NCBI GenBank assembly: GCA_015486425.1
Contig: WFRQ01000265.1
Coordinates: 1-14,016 of the forward strand
Direction of reading: 5' to 3'
Origin: Deltaproteobacteria bacterium
Lineage (GTDB): Bacteria > Desulfobacterota > Dissulfuribacteria > Dissulfuribacterales > QOAL01
Length of the DNA stretch: 14,016 nucleotides
A program made the translations under genes and the position numbers. Under the pieces are notes generated by a model. The model had not been told where the DNA came from and made no database searches. It saw nothing but the letters and a program-made list of their open reading frames with translations. Shown in pieces: positions 1 to 6,874 of the stretch. Position 1 is the stretch's first letter, and the number at the start of each line of letters is the position of its first letter.

Positions 1-1556
1 CAGATCTGGCAGTAGAGGTTGGTGAAAAGATGCTCTCCGAGTTCGGTCAGCAGACCGGAACCCTTGAGTTCATGAAGCGTGCGCCTGCCCCTCGTCAGGA
101 ACTCTGGAAAGAGCTTGATATACTTCCCAGGGGAGTTGACCGCGAGGTAGTAGAGCTGATGCACCGTACTCACATGGGTGTTGACCAGGAGTACAAACAT
201 ATCATGCACCATGCTGCCCGCACAGCACTGGCCGATGGCTGGGGTGCCTCCATGATTGCCACAGAGCTTTCTGATATCATGTTCGGCACACCGGTTCCCA
301 TCCGCACCAAGGTTAATATTGGTGTGCTCAAAGAAGACGAGGTCAACATTACTGTTCATGGCCACGAGCCTGTGCTTGCCGAGGCCCTGGCAATGGCTGC
401 CAATGACCCTGAAATCGTAGCTGAGTGCAGGAAAGTCGGTGCAAAAGGCGTTAACCTTGCAGGTGTCTGCTGTACTGGTAACGAGATTCTCATGAGGCGT
501 GGCCTTCCAATTGCCGGGAGCTTTGTGCAGCAGGAGGTGGTGCTTGCAACCGGTGCCGTTGAGGCCATGGTTGTTGACGTACAGTGCATTATGCAGGGCG
601 TATCCCCCGTAGCCGCCAACTATCATACTGAACTTTTTACCACATCAGAAAAGGCCAAGATAACAGGGGCCGAGCACATCCCCTTTGATGAGCGCAAGGC
701 ACTGGATGTGGCAAAGACCATCATAAAGCGTGCCATTGTCAAGTACCCTGAGAGGGGTAAGCATCACATACCGGTTCATCAGATGGATGTGGTTGCAGGC
801 TTCAGCCACGAGACAATTAATTATATCCTTGGCGGCAGGTTCCGCGCCTCCTACAGGCCCCTTAACGACAACATCATTAACGGCAGGATCAAGGGGGTTG
901 CCGCAATCGTAGGCTGCGATAACTACAAGGTCATGGATGAGGTACACATAGAGCTTGCCAAAGAACTGATTGCCAATGATGTGCTTGTTCTTGTCACCGG
1001 CTGTGCTGCCACAGGCATGGGGCGTGAAGGCCTGCTCTCACCCGAGGCAATGGACATGTGCGGAGATGGTCTCAGGGAAGTCCTTGAGGCAGTTGGCTGT
1101 CCGCCGGTTCTTCACTGCGGATCATGTGTTGACAACAGCCGTCTGCTGATTGCCGCAACTGAAATGGTAAAGACCGGAGGCCTTGGCGATGACATAAGCA
1201 CGCTTCCCCTTGTGGGCTGCGCTCCCCAGTGGATGAGTGAAAAGGCTGTTTCCATTGGACAGTACTTTGTGTCAAGCGGCGCATACGTAGTTTTCGGTCC
1301 CAGTTTCCCCACCACAGGTTCCAAGGTTGTAACTGACTTCTGCTTCAAGGAGATGGGGGATATTTACGGAGGCATGTGGGATCTTGCCGTGGGTGCAAAC
1401 GAGTTTGCAGACAAGATGATCGACAAGATTAATGCCAAGCGTCAGAATCTTGGGCTGGACAAGAAGCAGGAGCGTGTGCTCTTTGACATGGCCATGAGGC
1501 GCGAGCTTGGCGCCGGCCTTCCAGGCCAGGGATGTGCCCCAGGCGGCGCTCACTGA
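1..1556 (+). CDS. acsA: Ni-dependent CO dehydrogenase catalytic subunit, 5' end cut by window
   Basis: Anaerobic CO dehydrogenase, which interconverts CO2 and CO and supplies CO to acetyl-CoA synthase. The frame is open from base 3 to the window edge with coding-like residues before the first ATG (base 30), so the true start lies upstream. About 517 residues are visible against roughly 630-670 in the family. The missing part would hold the N-terminal B- and D-cluster cysteines. Visible C-cluster ligand motifs are HGH (His codons at 357 and 363), GVCCTGNE (468/471), QCIM (585), GCAATG (1002), GSCVDNSR (1125) and CAPQWMSEKA (Cys codon 1218, catalytic-type Lys codon 1242). The set is complete for a functional C-cluster. 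The C terminus ends normally in a Gly/Pro-rich tail. An alternative symbol is cooS. Linkage to acsB, acsC and an acsD domain supports the ACS-associated role. Confidence 0.95.
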   Translation, partial: DLAVEVGEKMLSEFGQQTGTLEFMKRAPAPRQELWKELDILPRGVDREVVELMHRTHMGVDQEYKHIMHHAARTALADGWGASMIATELSDIMFGTPVPIRTKVNIGVLKEDEVNITVHGHEPVLAEALAMAANDPEIVAECRKVGAKGVNLAGVCCTGNEILMRRGLPIAGSFVQQEVVLATGAVEAMVVDVQCIMQGVSPVAANYHTELFTTSEKAKITGAEHIPFDERKALDVAKTIIKRAIVKYPERGKHHIPVHQMDVVAGFSHETINYILGGRFRASYRPLNDNIINGRIKGVAAIVGCDNYKVMDEVHIELAKELIANDVLVLVTGCAATGMGREGLLSPEAMDMCGDGLREVLEAVGCPPVLHCGSCVDNSRLLIAATEMVKTGGLGDDISTLPLVGCAPQWMSEKAVSIGQYFVSSGAYVVFGPSFPTTGSKVVTDFCFKEMGDIYGGMWDLAVGANEFADKMIDKINAKRQNLGLDKKQERVLFDMAMRRELGAGLPGQGCAPGGAH

Positions 1557-1720
1557 TTTTTACGGATAAAATCGTAGTTTCCGCCATATTTTCAGGCCTT
1601 GGCCCTGCCCCCATGGCATAGTGAGCATCACTGCCTGATCAGGCGGCATAAAGGCGGCTTTCACCATGGACATCCCCATAGGAATGCCGGGCAGGAATTG
1701 AAAAATAACGGATTACAGCA

Positions 1721-1737
1721 TGGCTCATGTCATGCAT
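1721..1737 (+). promoter_or_regulatory. Possible sigma-54 (-24/-12) promoter
   Basis: TGGCTC, five bases, then ATGCAT. The GG and GC dinucleotides are exactly 10 bases apart, as sigma-54 promoters require, and each half is one base off the usual TGGCAC / TTGCA pattern. Transcription would begin near 1746-1750, at the first arm of the inverted repeat. No enhancer-binding site was identified and short matches like this arise by chance, so this is only a candidate. Confidence 0.22.
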
Positions 1738-1745
1738 TAATATAA

Positions 1746-1835
1746 ACCTGAATTGAGCGATTGTCGGATCTGCTGCATATCCGCTTTTTGATAACATTAA
1801 AATTTTTTTCCAACTTTTAAACGCTCAATTCAGGT
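1746..1835. repeat. 14-bp perfect inverted repeat, arms 62 bp apart
   Basis: ACCTGAATTGAGCG at 1746-1759 is the exact reverse complement of CGCTCAATTCAGGT at 1822-1835. The enclosed 62 bp hold a terminator-like hairpin and an AT-rich tract. A closely related pair of half-sites occurs as a compact 30-bp palindrome at 6739-6768, before metV. Two occurrences, both in intergenic DNA of the same pathway, fit either an operator for a dimeric regulator or a dispersed palindromic repeat. The arms could also pair in RNA. Confidence 0.75.
1765..1789 (+). terminator. Weak terminator-like hairpin
   Basis: CGGAT (1765-1769) pairs with ATCCG (1779-1783) around a 9-base loop and is followed by C and a run of five T. 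The stem is short and only moderately GC-rich, so termination would be inefficient. It lies inside the long-spaced inverted repeat. It may end acsA transcripts or be incidental. Confidence 0.3.
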
Positions 1836-1840
1836 AAAAT
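1835..1840 (+). promoter_or_regulatory. Possible -10 element before hdrA
   Basis: TAAAAT matches the TATAAT consensus at five of six positions and sits about 30 bases before the hdrA start. It directly abuts the second arm of the inverted repeat (1822-1835), so a protein bound there would block it. No good -35 element is seen at the proper distance, hence low confidence. Confidence 0.2.
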
Positions 1841-1868
1841 AACCTCAAGATAAACTGGAGTTCTAATA

Positions 1869-4800
1869 ATGAGCCAATCTGGTGCAATAATGGTCCTTGG
1901 AGGCGGTGTGGCAGGAGTGCAGACCGCCCTGGATCTGGCAGATCTGGGTTACTACGTTTATCTGGTGGAAAAGAAGGCGTCCATCGGCGGTGTAATGGCC
2001 CAGCTTGACAAGACCTTTCCCACCAACGACTGCTCGTTGTGAATACTGGCTCCGAAGCTGGTAGAGGCCGGTCGGTCTCCAAACATAGAAATACTCAGTA
2101 ACGCCACACTCGAAAAGATTGAGGGCAAACCAGGTGAGTTTGTCGCAAGGGTACGTCAGGAACCCAGGTATATTGATGAAGACCTGTGTACTGCATGCGG
2201 AATCTGCACCATGTACTGCCCCAAGGTTGTGGTGGATACCTATAACGAGCGTCTTGACATTACAAGTGCCACGCACATTGACTACGCACAGGCCATACCT
2301 GCAAGCTATTATATTGATGCAAAGGAGTGCCTGAGGCTCAACTATGAGACGTGTAACCTGTGCGCCCAGACCTGTACGGCCAAGGCCATTGACTTTACGC
2401 AGAAGCCCAGGAAGCTGAAGCTGGACGTGGGCGCCGTGGTGCTTACGCCGGGGTTTGGAAAGGTTGACACTTCCGTACTCGAAAAGTTCGGATACGGCAG
2501 GTTCCCGGATGTGCTGACAAGCTATGAGTTTGAGCGTCTTACCTGTGCATCCGGCCCAACAGAAGGGCATGTTGTACGCCTTTCAGACCATAAGGAGCCA
2601 AAGAAGATTGCATTTCTTCAGTGCGTGGGCTCAAGGGATGAGACATGCGGAAACGGCTACTGTTCTTCAGTATGCTGCATGTATGCCCTGAAGGAGGCCT
2701 CTGTTGCAAAGGAGCATGATCCTGACCTTGACGTAACGATATTCTTCATGGATGTCAGAACCCAGGGCAAGGGGTTTGATGATGCACGGCGGAGGGCTGT
2801 TGATAAATACGGTATCAACGTGGTCAGGGCAAGGGTCCCCAGGGTTGATGAGATTGAAGGCCGTCTCGGCCTTACCTGGGTAACTGACGACGGTAAGTCT
2901 CATTCCGGTATATTTGACATGGTGGTGCTCTCCGTTGGTCTTGACGCACCTGAAGATGCGGCAAAGATAGCGGATATGGCAAAGATTGAACTCAATCACT
3001 ATGAGTTCTGCAGAACCACGCCTGATGCGCCGCTTGCCACAACCCGCGAGGGCATCTATGTGGCAGGAGCTTTTCAGGGGCCAAAGGATATCCCGGAGAG
3101 TGTAACCCAGGCATCCGGAGTTGCAGCCATGGCATCAGAACTGCTTGCCGATGGCCGCAATACAAGGACTGTTACCCTTACATACCCTGATGAAAACACA
3201 GAACTTGAGGCAGAGGAGCCCCGTGTAGGCGTATTTGTATGTCACTGCGGGGTTAATATTGCAGGAACGGTAGATGTAAAGGCAGTGCGCGATTATGCAG
3301 GCACTCTGCCAAACGTGGTGCTTTACGAGGATACACTCTACTCCTGTTCCCAGGATGCTTTGAAGACCATAGCTCAGAAGATAAAGGATAACAGGCTCAA
3401 TCGGGTGGTCATTGCAGCATGTTCTCCCAGGACCCATGAACCCCTGTTCCAGGAGACTCTGAGGTCAGTGGGGCTTAATCCCGCGCTTATTGAAATGGCC
3501 AATATCAGGGATCAGTGCGCATGGGTCCACGCACAGGAGCCTGAGGCAGCAACTGAGAAGTCAAAAGACCTGGTTCGCATGGCTGCTGCCAAGGCAAGGC
3601 TCCTTGAGCCGCTTGATCAGCCGACGGTGGATGTTACTCCCACTGCCCTTGTAATCGGCGGAGGCGCCTCCGGCATGGCTGCTGCTCTCAGTATAGCTGA
3701 TCAGGGTTACAGGTGCGTGCTTGTGGAAAGGAGCAAAAAACTCGGTGGCAATCTCTCCCGTCTCACCTGGACCATGGATGGTCAGAACGCCTCTGAAATA
3801 CTGAAGGACCTTACCACCAGGGTAAAGAAACACAGGAACGTGGAAGTCCTGCTTGGGACAGAGGTTGAGGCAATATCCGGGTATGTGGGCAACTTTACAA
3901 CCACGGTTTCTCGCGGCAAAAAGAGCGAGATGATAAATCACGGCGTGGTTGTGATTGCCACAGGAGGCAGGGAATACAAGCCCTCATCATACATGTACGG
4001 CGAAAACAAGAGGGTTGTGACACAGCTTGAGCTTGAGGAAAAGCTTGCAAGGGGCAAGAGCTTCCTCAAGGGGGTCAACAGTATTGTGATGATACAGTGT
4101 GTTGGAAGCCGTGGTGATGACATGCCTCACTGCTCCAAGCTGTGCTGTACACAGGCTGTTAAGAACGCGCTGAAACTCAGGGAGGTAAGGCCTGAGACCA
4201 ATATATACATACTGTACCGTGACATTCGCACATTCGGGTTTTATGAAGATCTCTACCGTGAGGCCAGAGAAAAGGGCATTCAGTTTATTCGCTACACCCC
4301 TGACAGAAAGCCGGAGGTGCTGAAACAGGGACGGGGCATCAAGGTTCGCGTTTATGACAGCCTCATAGGCGAGGATATTGATATGCCTGCCAATCTGCTG
4401 GTGCTTTCCACAGGCATTGCACCTATGGAAAATGAAACCCTTGCCAGGATCATAAAGGCGCCGCTTACCTCTGACGGATTCTTTCTTGAGGCCCATGCCA
4501 AGCTCAGACCTGTGGAGGTGGCGGTTGATGGTGTATATCTCTGCGGTCTGGCTCATGGTCCCAAATCCCTTGAAGAGTCAATGTCACAGGCAAAGGCTGC
4601 TGCGGCAAAGGCGGTTATCCCTCTGTCAAAGGGCAGGGTGCCGGTAGCCCCCATAGTGTCACGGGTGGACCAGGGTACATGCATAGGATGCGGAATATGC
4701 GAGAGCCTCTGTCCGTTCAAGGCAATAGAAATTGTAAAGGTGGGCAAGAAGCGCAAGGCCCAGACCATTACAGCCTCATGCAAGGGTTGTGGAATCTGCG

Positions 4801-4907
4801 CATCCCACTGTCCCACGCTTGCCATCAGCATGGGTGGATTTACAGATGATGCCATCATGGCCCAGATACACGCCTTTGCAGGCGATAACTGCGGAGAAGA
4901 GGCCTGA
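1869..4907 (+). CDS. hdrA: HdrA-like FAD/Fe-S protein, double-length, selenocysteine-containing
   Basis: Heterodisulfide-reductase-type A subunit, a cytoplasmic flavoprotein hub for electron transfer and often flavin-based bifurcation. ATG 1869 follows GGAG (1857-1860). Read with UGA 2040-2042 as selenocysteine, the product is 1012 residues. Unit 1: FAD motif GGGVAG (11-16), the motif DCSLUILAPKLVE with Sec58 where HdrA normally has Cys, an inserted 2x[4Fe-4S] region (Cys107/110/113/117 and Cys154/162/165/169), and CVGSR...CSSVCC (252-270). Unit 2 resembles a whole canonical HdrA: FVCHCGVNIAG (about 456-466), FAD motif GGGASG (597-602), CVGSR...CSKLCC (744-760) and a C-terminal 2x[4Fe-4S] ferredoxin (Cys938/941/944/948 and 971/974/977/981). 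Unit 2 lacks the CxxC/U motif at the position equivalent to Sec58. Without recoding, only a 57-residue stub and an internal ATG (2211) frame would be called. That ATG falls inside a ferredoxin motif, so it is not the true start. Partners are probably the MvhD and HdrC proteins downstream. Confidence 0.92.
2040..2042 (+). other. In-frame UGA read as selenocysteine (HdrA Sec58)
   Basis: The frame before the UGA gives KTFPTNDCSL and the frame after gives ILAPKLVEAGRSPNIEIL. Together these form the conserved HdrA motif with U in place of the second Cys of CxxC. Homology runs without a break on both sides and no other stop occurs, so recoding explains it better than a nonsense mutation. HdrA selenoproteins are known in methanococci and in some Desulfobacterota. 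Confidence 0.92.
2046..2079 (+). promoter_or_regulatory. Candidate bacterial SECIS hairpin for hdrA
   Basis: The best fold is GAGGCC (2064-2069) pairing with GGUCUC (2074-2079), including one G-U pair, around the tetraloop GGUC (2070-2073). The loop begins 28 bases after the UGA. The GGUC apex resembles the loop of the E. coli fdhF element. A competing fold pairs CUGGCU (2046-2051) with GGCCGG (2066-2071). Both were found by eye. Confidence 0.55.
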
Positions 4908-4948
4908 AAGACATGAGTTCTGAAATGGATAACAACAAGGAGAATGCA

Positions 4949-5710
4949 ATGGCCCAGGAGGGTTTTGATCCGCGCATCCTTGGGTTTTTCTGCCACTGGT
5001 GCTGCTATGCGGCTGCAGATTCGGCAGGTGTCTCAAGGTACCAGTATCCGCCCAATGTCAGGGTGGTACGGGTAATGTGCACTGGACGCATTGATACCAG
5101 GTTCGTGCTTGAGGCGTTCAAGTGCGGTGCAGATGGTGTTTTCACAGGTGGCTGACACCTTGGTGAATGCCATTACCAGTCTGGTAATTACGAAGCGATA
5201 ATAATGGCAGAGGTGGCCAGGCAGGCCCTGGCAGATGCAGGGGTCAACCCTGAGCGCATGAGTCTTGAATGGGCATCGGCAGCCGAAGGGCCGAGATTTG
5301 TGGAGCTCATCACCTCATACGTGAATAAAATTAAGGGGCTTGGAGCCCTCGGTGAGGGTGAGAATGAACCCGGAAGCGATGTTGTTGCCCGCAGGCTTGC
5401 GGCAGCGGTAAAGGCAGCCGGTGCAAGAAAACCAAGGACTGCGTTTGGCACCCTTGCCAAAAAACTGAACAAGTCTGGCGACTACAGCCCTGAAGCGGTA
5501 GCTGGGGCAGTAAAGGCAAAGGTTATGCCTGGCCTCAGGCGGGAGCGTATTTCAGAAGAGGTGCTTATCTGTCTTAAGGACGGCGCAAAGCCTGCGTCTG
5601 ACCTTGCGGATATGACAGGTGCTGATGACTCTGAGATGGAAAAGGCCCTTGCCGCTCTTTCCAAAAAGAAAGCCATAAAGGAAGACGGAGCAAACTGGGC
5701 GCTGGCATAA
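4949..5710 (+). CDS. mvhD: MvhD/FlpD-family electron-transfer protein with selenocysteine and C-terminal extension
   Basis: Delta subunit of the F420-non-reducing hydrogenase family, a small [2Fe-2S] protein that passes electrons to HdrA. ATG 4949 follows AAGGAG (4937-4942) with six-base spacing. The upstream in-frame ATG at 4913 has a weaker site and would add 12 polar residues atypical of the family. Read through UGA 5153-5155 the protein is 253 residues. It shows GFFCHWCCYAAAD (Cys15/18/19), RVMCTGRID (Cys44) and FTGGUHLGECHYQSGN with Sec69 at the usual Cys position and Cys74. The MvhD fold should end near residue 130. The remaining 120 or so residues include an Ala/Lys-rich helical stretch and an end (about 195-253, LICLKDGAKPASDLADMTG) that looks like a small winged-helix domain, of unknown role. 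It starts 41 bases after hdrA, so the two are surely co-transcribed. Confidence 0.9.
5153..5155 (+). other. In-frame UGA read as selenocysteine (MvhD Sec69)
   Basis: GVFTGG lies before the UGA and HLGECHYQSGNYEA after it, in the same frame, reproducing the family motif GGCHxGxCHYxxGN with U for the first Cys. The paralogue at 6314-6694 has a Cys codon at the matching position (AGCMIDECHN, Cys63). The next ATG (5204) lies after this motif and would give a protein lacking the whole conserved domain. Confidence 0.92.
5172..5188 (+). promoter_or_regulatory. Candidate bacterial SECIS hairpin for mvhD
   Basis: AUUACC (5172-5177) and GGUAAU (5183-5188) form a perfect 6-bp stem with loop AGUCU, starting 23 bases after the UGA. 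The loop differs from the E. coli fdhF apex AGGUCU by one missing G and is likewise closed by a C-G pair. Distance and shape fit a bacterial SECIS. Confidence 0.65.
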
Positions 5711-5765
5711 GGGCGAATAACTATTCGTTCCTGAAATGAATTAACATATGACAGGAAGATAAAAT

Positions 5766-6314
5766 ATGACTGTTCAGGCAACAAAATTAGATCATTCCCT
5801 TGAGGATATCATAGCCGGTTATGAAGGCTGTGATACCGTGGCTCAGTGCTACGCCTGTGGCTCGTGCAGCGGTGTCTGTCCTGTGGAAAAGGTTGTTCCT
5901 GAGTTTGATCCACGCAAGATTGTTCACATGGTAAAGCTTGGCATGGATGAGCAGCTTGTGGAATCAGACATGATATGGGCCTGTTCTCAGTGTCAGAGCT
6001 GTATCCCTGTATGTCCGCAGAACGTGCGGTGCGCGGATATTGTCAAGGCACTCAGGGAAGAGGCCAGGACCAGAAGGATAGTGGAGCTGGAGGAACTGGA
6101 GCAGCTTGGTCAGTTTGCAGTGGTGGATTCAGGCAAGTGTATAGCCTGCCTCACCTGTGTAAGGCTCTGTCCCTTTGGGGCTCCTCACATCCGCAAGGAA
6201 GGATATGCCTTTATCGAGCCGGAACTGTGCAAGGCGTGTGGTATCTGTGTGCTGGAGTGTCCTGCCGAGGCCATCATGCTTGCGCCTTCACCTGAGGCAA
6301 GGGGGGAAGCGTAA
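5766..6314 (+). CDS. hdrC: HdrC-like iron-sulfur protein fused to a 2x[4Fe-4S] ferredoxin domain
   Basis: 182 residues, cytoplasmic, no signal peptide or membrane segment. ATG 5766 is preceded by AGGAAG (5753-5758). The N-terminal half is HdrC-like, with two CxxCxxCxxxCP motifs: Cys28/31/34/38 and Cys73/76/79/83. The C-terminal part is a bacterial-type ferredoxin with Cys125/128/131/135 and Cys155/158/161/165, so four [4Fe-4S] clusters are expected. It should wire HdrA to MvhD or MetV. HdrC normally partners with HdrB, but no HdrB (CCG-domain) gene is in the window. The stop codon overlaps the next start by one base (TAATG), indicating translational coupling. The HdrC assignment rests on the motif pattern and context; a more general electron-transfer ferredoxin remains possible. 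Confidence 0.82.
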   Translation: MTVQATKLDHSLEDIIAGYEGCDTVAQCYACGSCSGVCPVEKVVPEFDPRKIVHMVKLGMDEQLVESDMIWACSQCQSCIPVCPQNVRCADIVKALREEARTRRIVELEELEQLGQFAVVDSGKCIACLTCVRLCPFGAPHIRKEGYAFIEPELCKACGICVLECPAEAIMLAPSPEARGEA

Positions 6315-6694
6315 TGAGTGCGAGGATAAAAGGATTCTGCTGTAACTATACTGCAAGTGTCAGTGTAGAGGCCCTTAAGGAGGCGGGACTTGTGCCGGAA
6401 GATTTCGAAATGGAGAGGCTTCCGTGTTCAGGGCGTCTGGAGGTGCCGCAGCTTCTTGAGGCATTTGAACAGGGGGCAGACGCTGTGTTTGTGGCAGGAT
6501 GCATGATAGATGAGTGTCATAACCTCAGTGGAAGCAGGAGGGCCTCAAAGAGAGTTGGACAGGCCAGGAAGATCATCGAGGAGCTCGGCATGGATAAGGG
6601 GCTTGTTGAGATGTTTTTCGTTGGCAGAGGGGAAACCGGCCCGGTTGTGGAAGCAGTCCGTGAAATGGCCTCCCGTGTGGAACATGCCGGATAG
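6314..6694 (+). CDS. Second MvhD/FlpD-family protein, cysteine form
   Basis: 126 residues, close to the usual MvhD length of about 140. The site GGGGGGAA (about 6301-6308) lies before ATG 6314. Motifs are GFCCNYTAS (Cys9/10), RLPCSGRLE (Cys38) and VAGCMIDECHNLSG (Cys63/68). It aligns with the selenoprotein at 4949-5710, but Cys63 replaces Sec69, the first cysteine group is CCNY instead of CHWCCY, and there is no C-terminal extension. It probably holds a [2Fe-2S] cluster and accepts or donates electrons at a different point of the same complex, perhaps toward MetV encoded downstream. It overlaps the hdrC stop by one base. Loss of one cluster cysteine might change or abolish the cluster. Confidence 0.85.
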   Translation: MSARIKGFCCNYTASVSVEALKEAGLVPEDFEMERLPCSGRLEVPQLLEAFEQGADAVFVAGCMIDECHNLSGSRRASKRVGQARKIIEELGMDKGLVEMFFVGRGETGPVVEAVREMASRVEHAG

Positions 6695-6738
6695 GGGCCG
6701 GAGATTTCGAGGTGATTTTGAGAAAGATACCTTGAATA

Positions 6739-6768
6739 AACCTGGAGTGAGCGACCTCAAGTCAGGTT
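6739..6768. repeat. 30-bp palindrome related to the repeat before hdrA
   Basis: AACCTG (6739-6744) and CAGGTT (6763-6768) are outer arms of an imperfect palindrome, with TGAG (6748-6751) and CTCA (6756-6759) in matching inner positions. Each half matches the pattern ACCTG-N3-TGAG that also occurs in both arms at 1746-1759 and 1822-1835, making four half-sites in the window. The compact symmetry suits a dimeric DNA-binding protein. Confidence 0.6.
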
Positions 6769-6819
6769 AAACTTTCATGTTGCACTGCACAGCCTGTGCA
6801 ACACCCCCAGCCATGAAAA

Positions 6820-6846
6820 GCACAGGCGAAAGCCCGGTGCATTTTT
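6820..6846 (+). terminator. Terminator- or attenuator-like hairpin before metV
   Basis: GCAC (6820-6823) pairs with GTGC (6837-6840), and GGC/GCC pair inside around a GAAA tetraloop, with a small internal loop between the two helices. A T run (6842-6846) follows. It resembles an intrinsic terminator, but metV starts 28 bases later, so it would act as an attenuator rather than end the operon. Confidence 0.4.
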
Positions 6847-6874
6847 AGGAAAAAGGATCTGGAGTAAAAAACAG

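Larger units (their letters stand above)
1557..1868. other. 312-bp non-coding gap between acsA and hdrA
   Basis: No credible gene is seen. The longest ATG-started frame noticed on the + strand is about a dozen codons. The stretch holds a 12-bp perfect palindrome (GCCTGATCAGGC, 1633-1644), a possible sigma-54-like element (1721-1737), one pair of a long-spaced inverted repeat (1746-1759 and 1822-1835), a hairpin followed by T residues (1765-1789) and an AT-rich tract (about 1785-1821). It probably separates acsA from the hdrA unit, or carries a second promoter. Confidence 0.7.
6695..6874 (+). ncRNA. Structured untranslated leader before metV (candidate cis-regulatory RNA)
   Basis: 180 bp without a gene inside an otherwise tight operon. 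It contains the 30-bp palindrome at 6739-6768, a nested hairpin (outer TTTCATG 6773-6779 with CATGAAA 6812-6818; inner GTTGCAC 6779-6785 with GTGCAAC 6796-6802) and a GAAA-capped hairpin plus T run (6820-6846) ending 28 bases before the start codon. No known riboswitch class was recognised. Regulation of metV-metF by attenuation is an inference from the hairpin order. Confidence 0.35.

Noticed and set aside
1554..1580. Selenocysteine readthrough at the acsA UGA (1554-1556)
   Set aside because: The protein already ends with a normal family C terminus, and an in-frame TAG follows within a few codons.
1863..2570. Antisense 235-codon frame opposite the start of hdrA
   Set aside because: It is opposite strongly conserved HdrA coding sequence and its product has no recognisable domain.
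2211..4907. HdrA starting at ATG 2211, or an hdrA pseudogene with a nonsense codon at 2040
   Set aside because: ATG 2211 lies inside a CxxCxxCxxxCP motif and would delete the FAD site. Conserved sequence continues across the UGA with a SECIS-like hairpin, so selenocysteine fits better than a broken gene.
4913..4948. Start of the MvhD selenoprotein at ATG 4913
   Set aside because: It lacks a strong ribosome binding site and adds a polar stretch unlike the family, while ATG 4949 has AAGGAG at six bases.
5204..5710. Separate gene of 168 codons after the mvhD UGA
   Set aside because: Its first part is the second half of the MvhD fold, and it has no own ribosome binding site. It is the continuation of the selenoprotein.
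6812..6846. Cyclic di-GMP (GEMM) riboswitch, because of GCACAGG and CGAAAG
   Set aside because: The rest of the conserved core, including the GACGCAAAGCC part and the second helix, is missing. A simple GNRA-capped hairpin explains the match.
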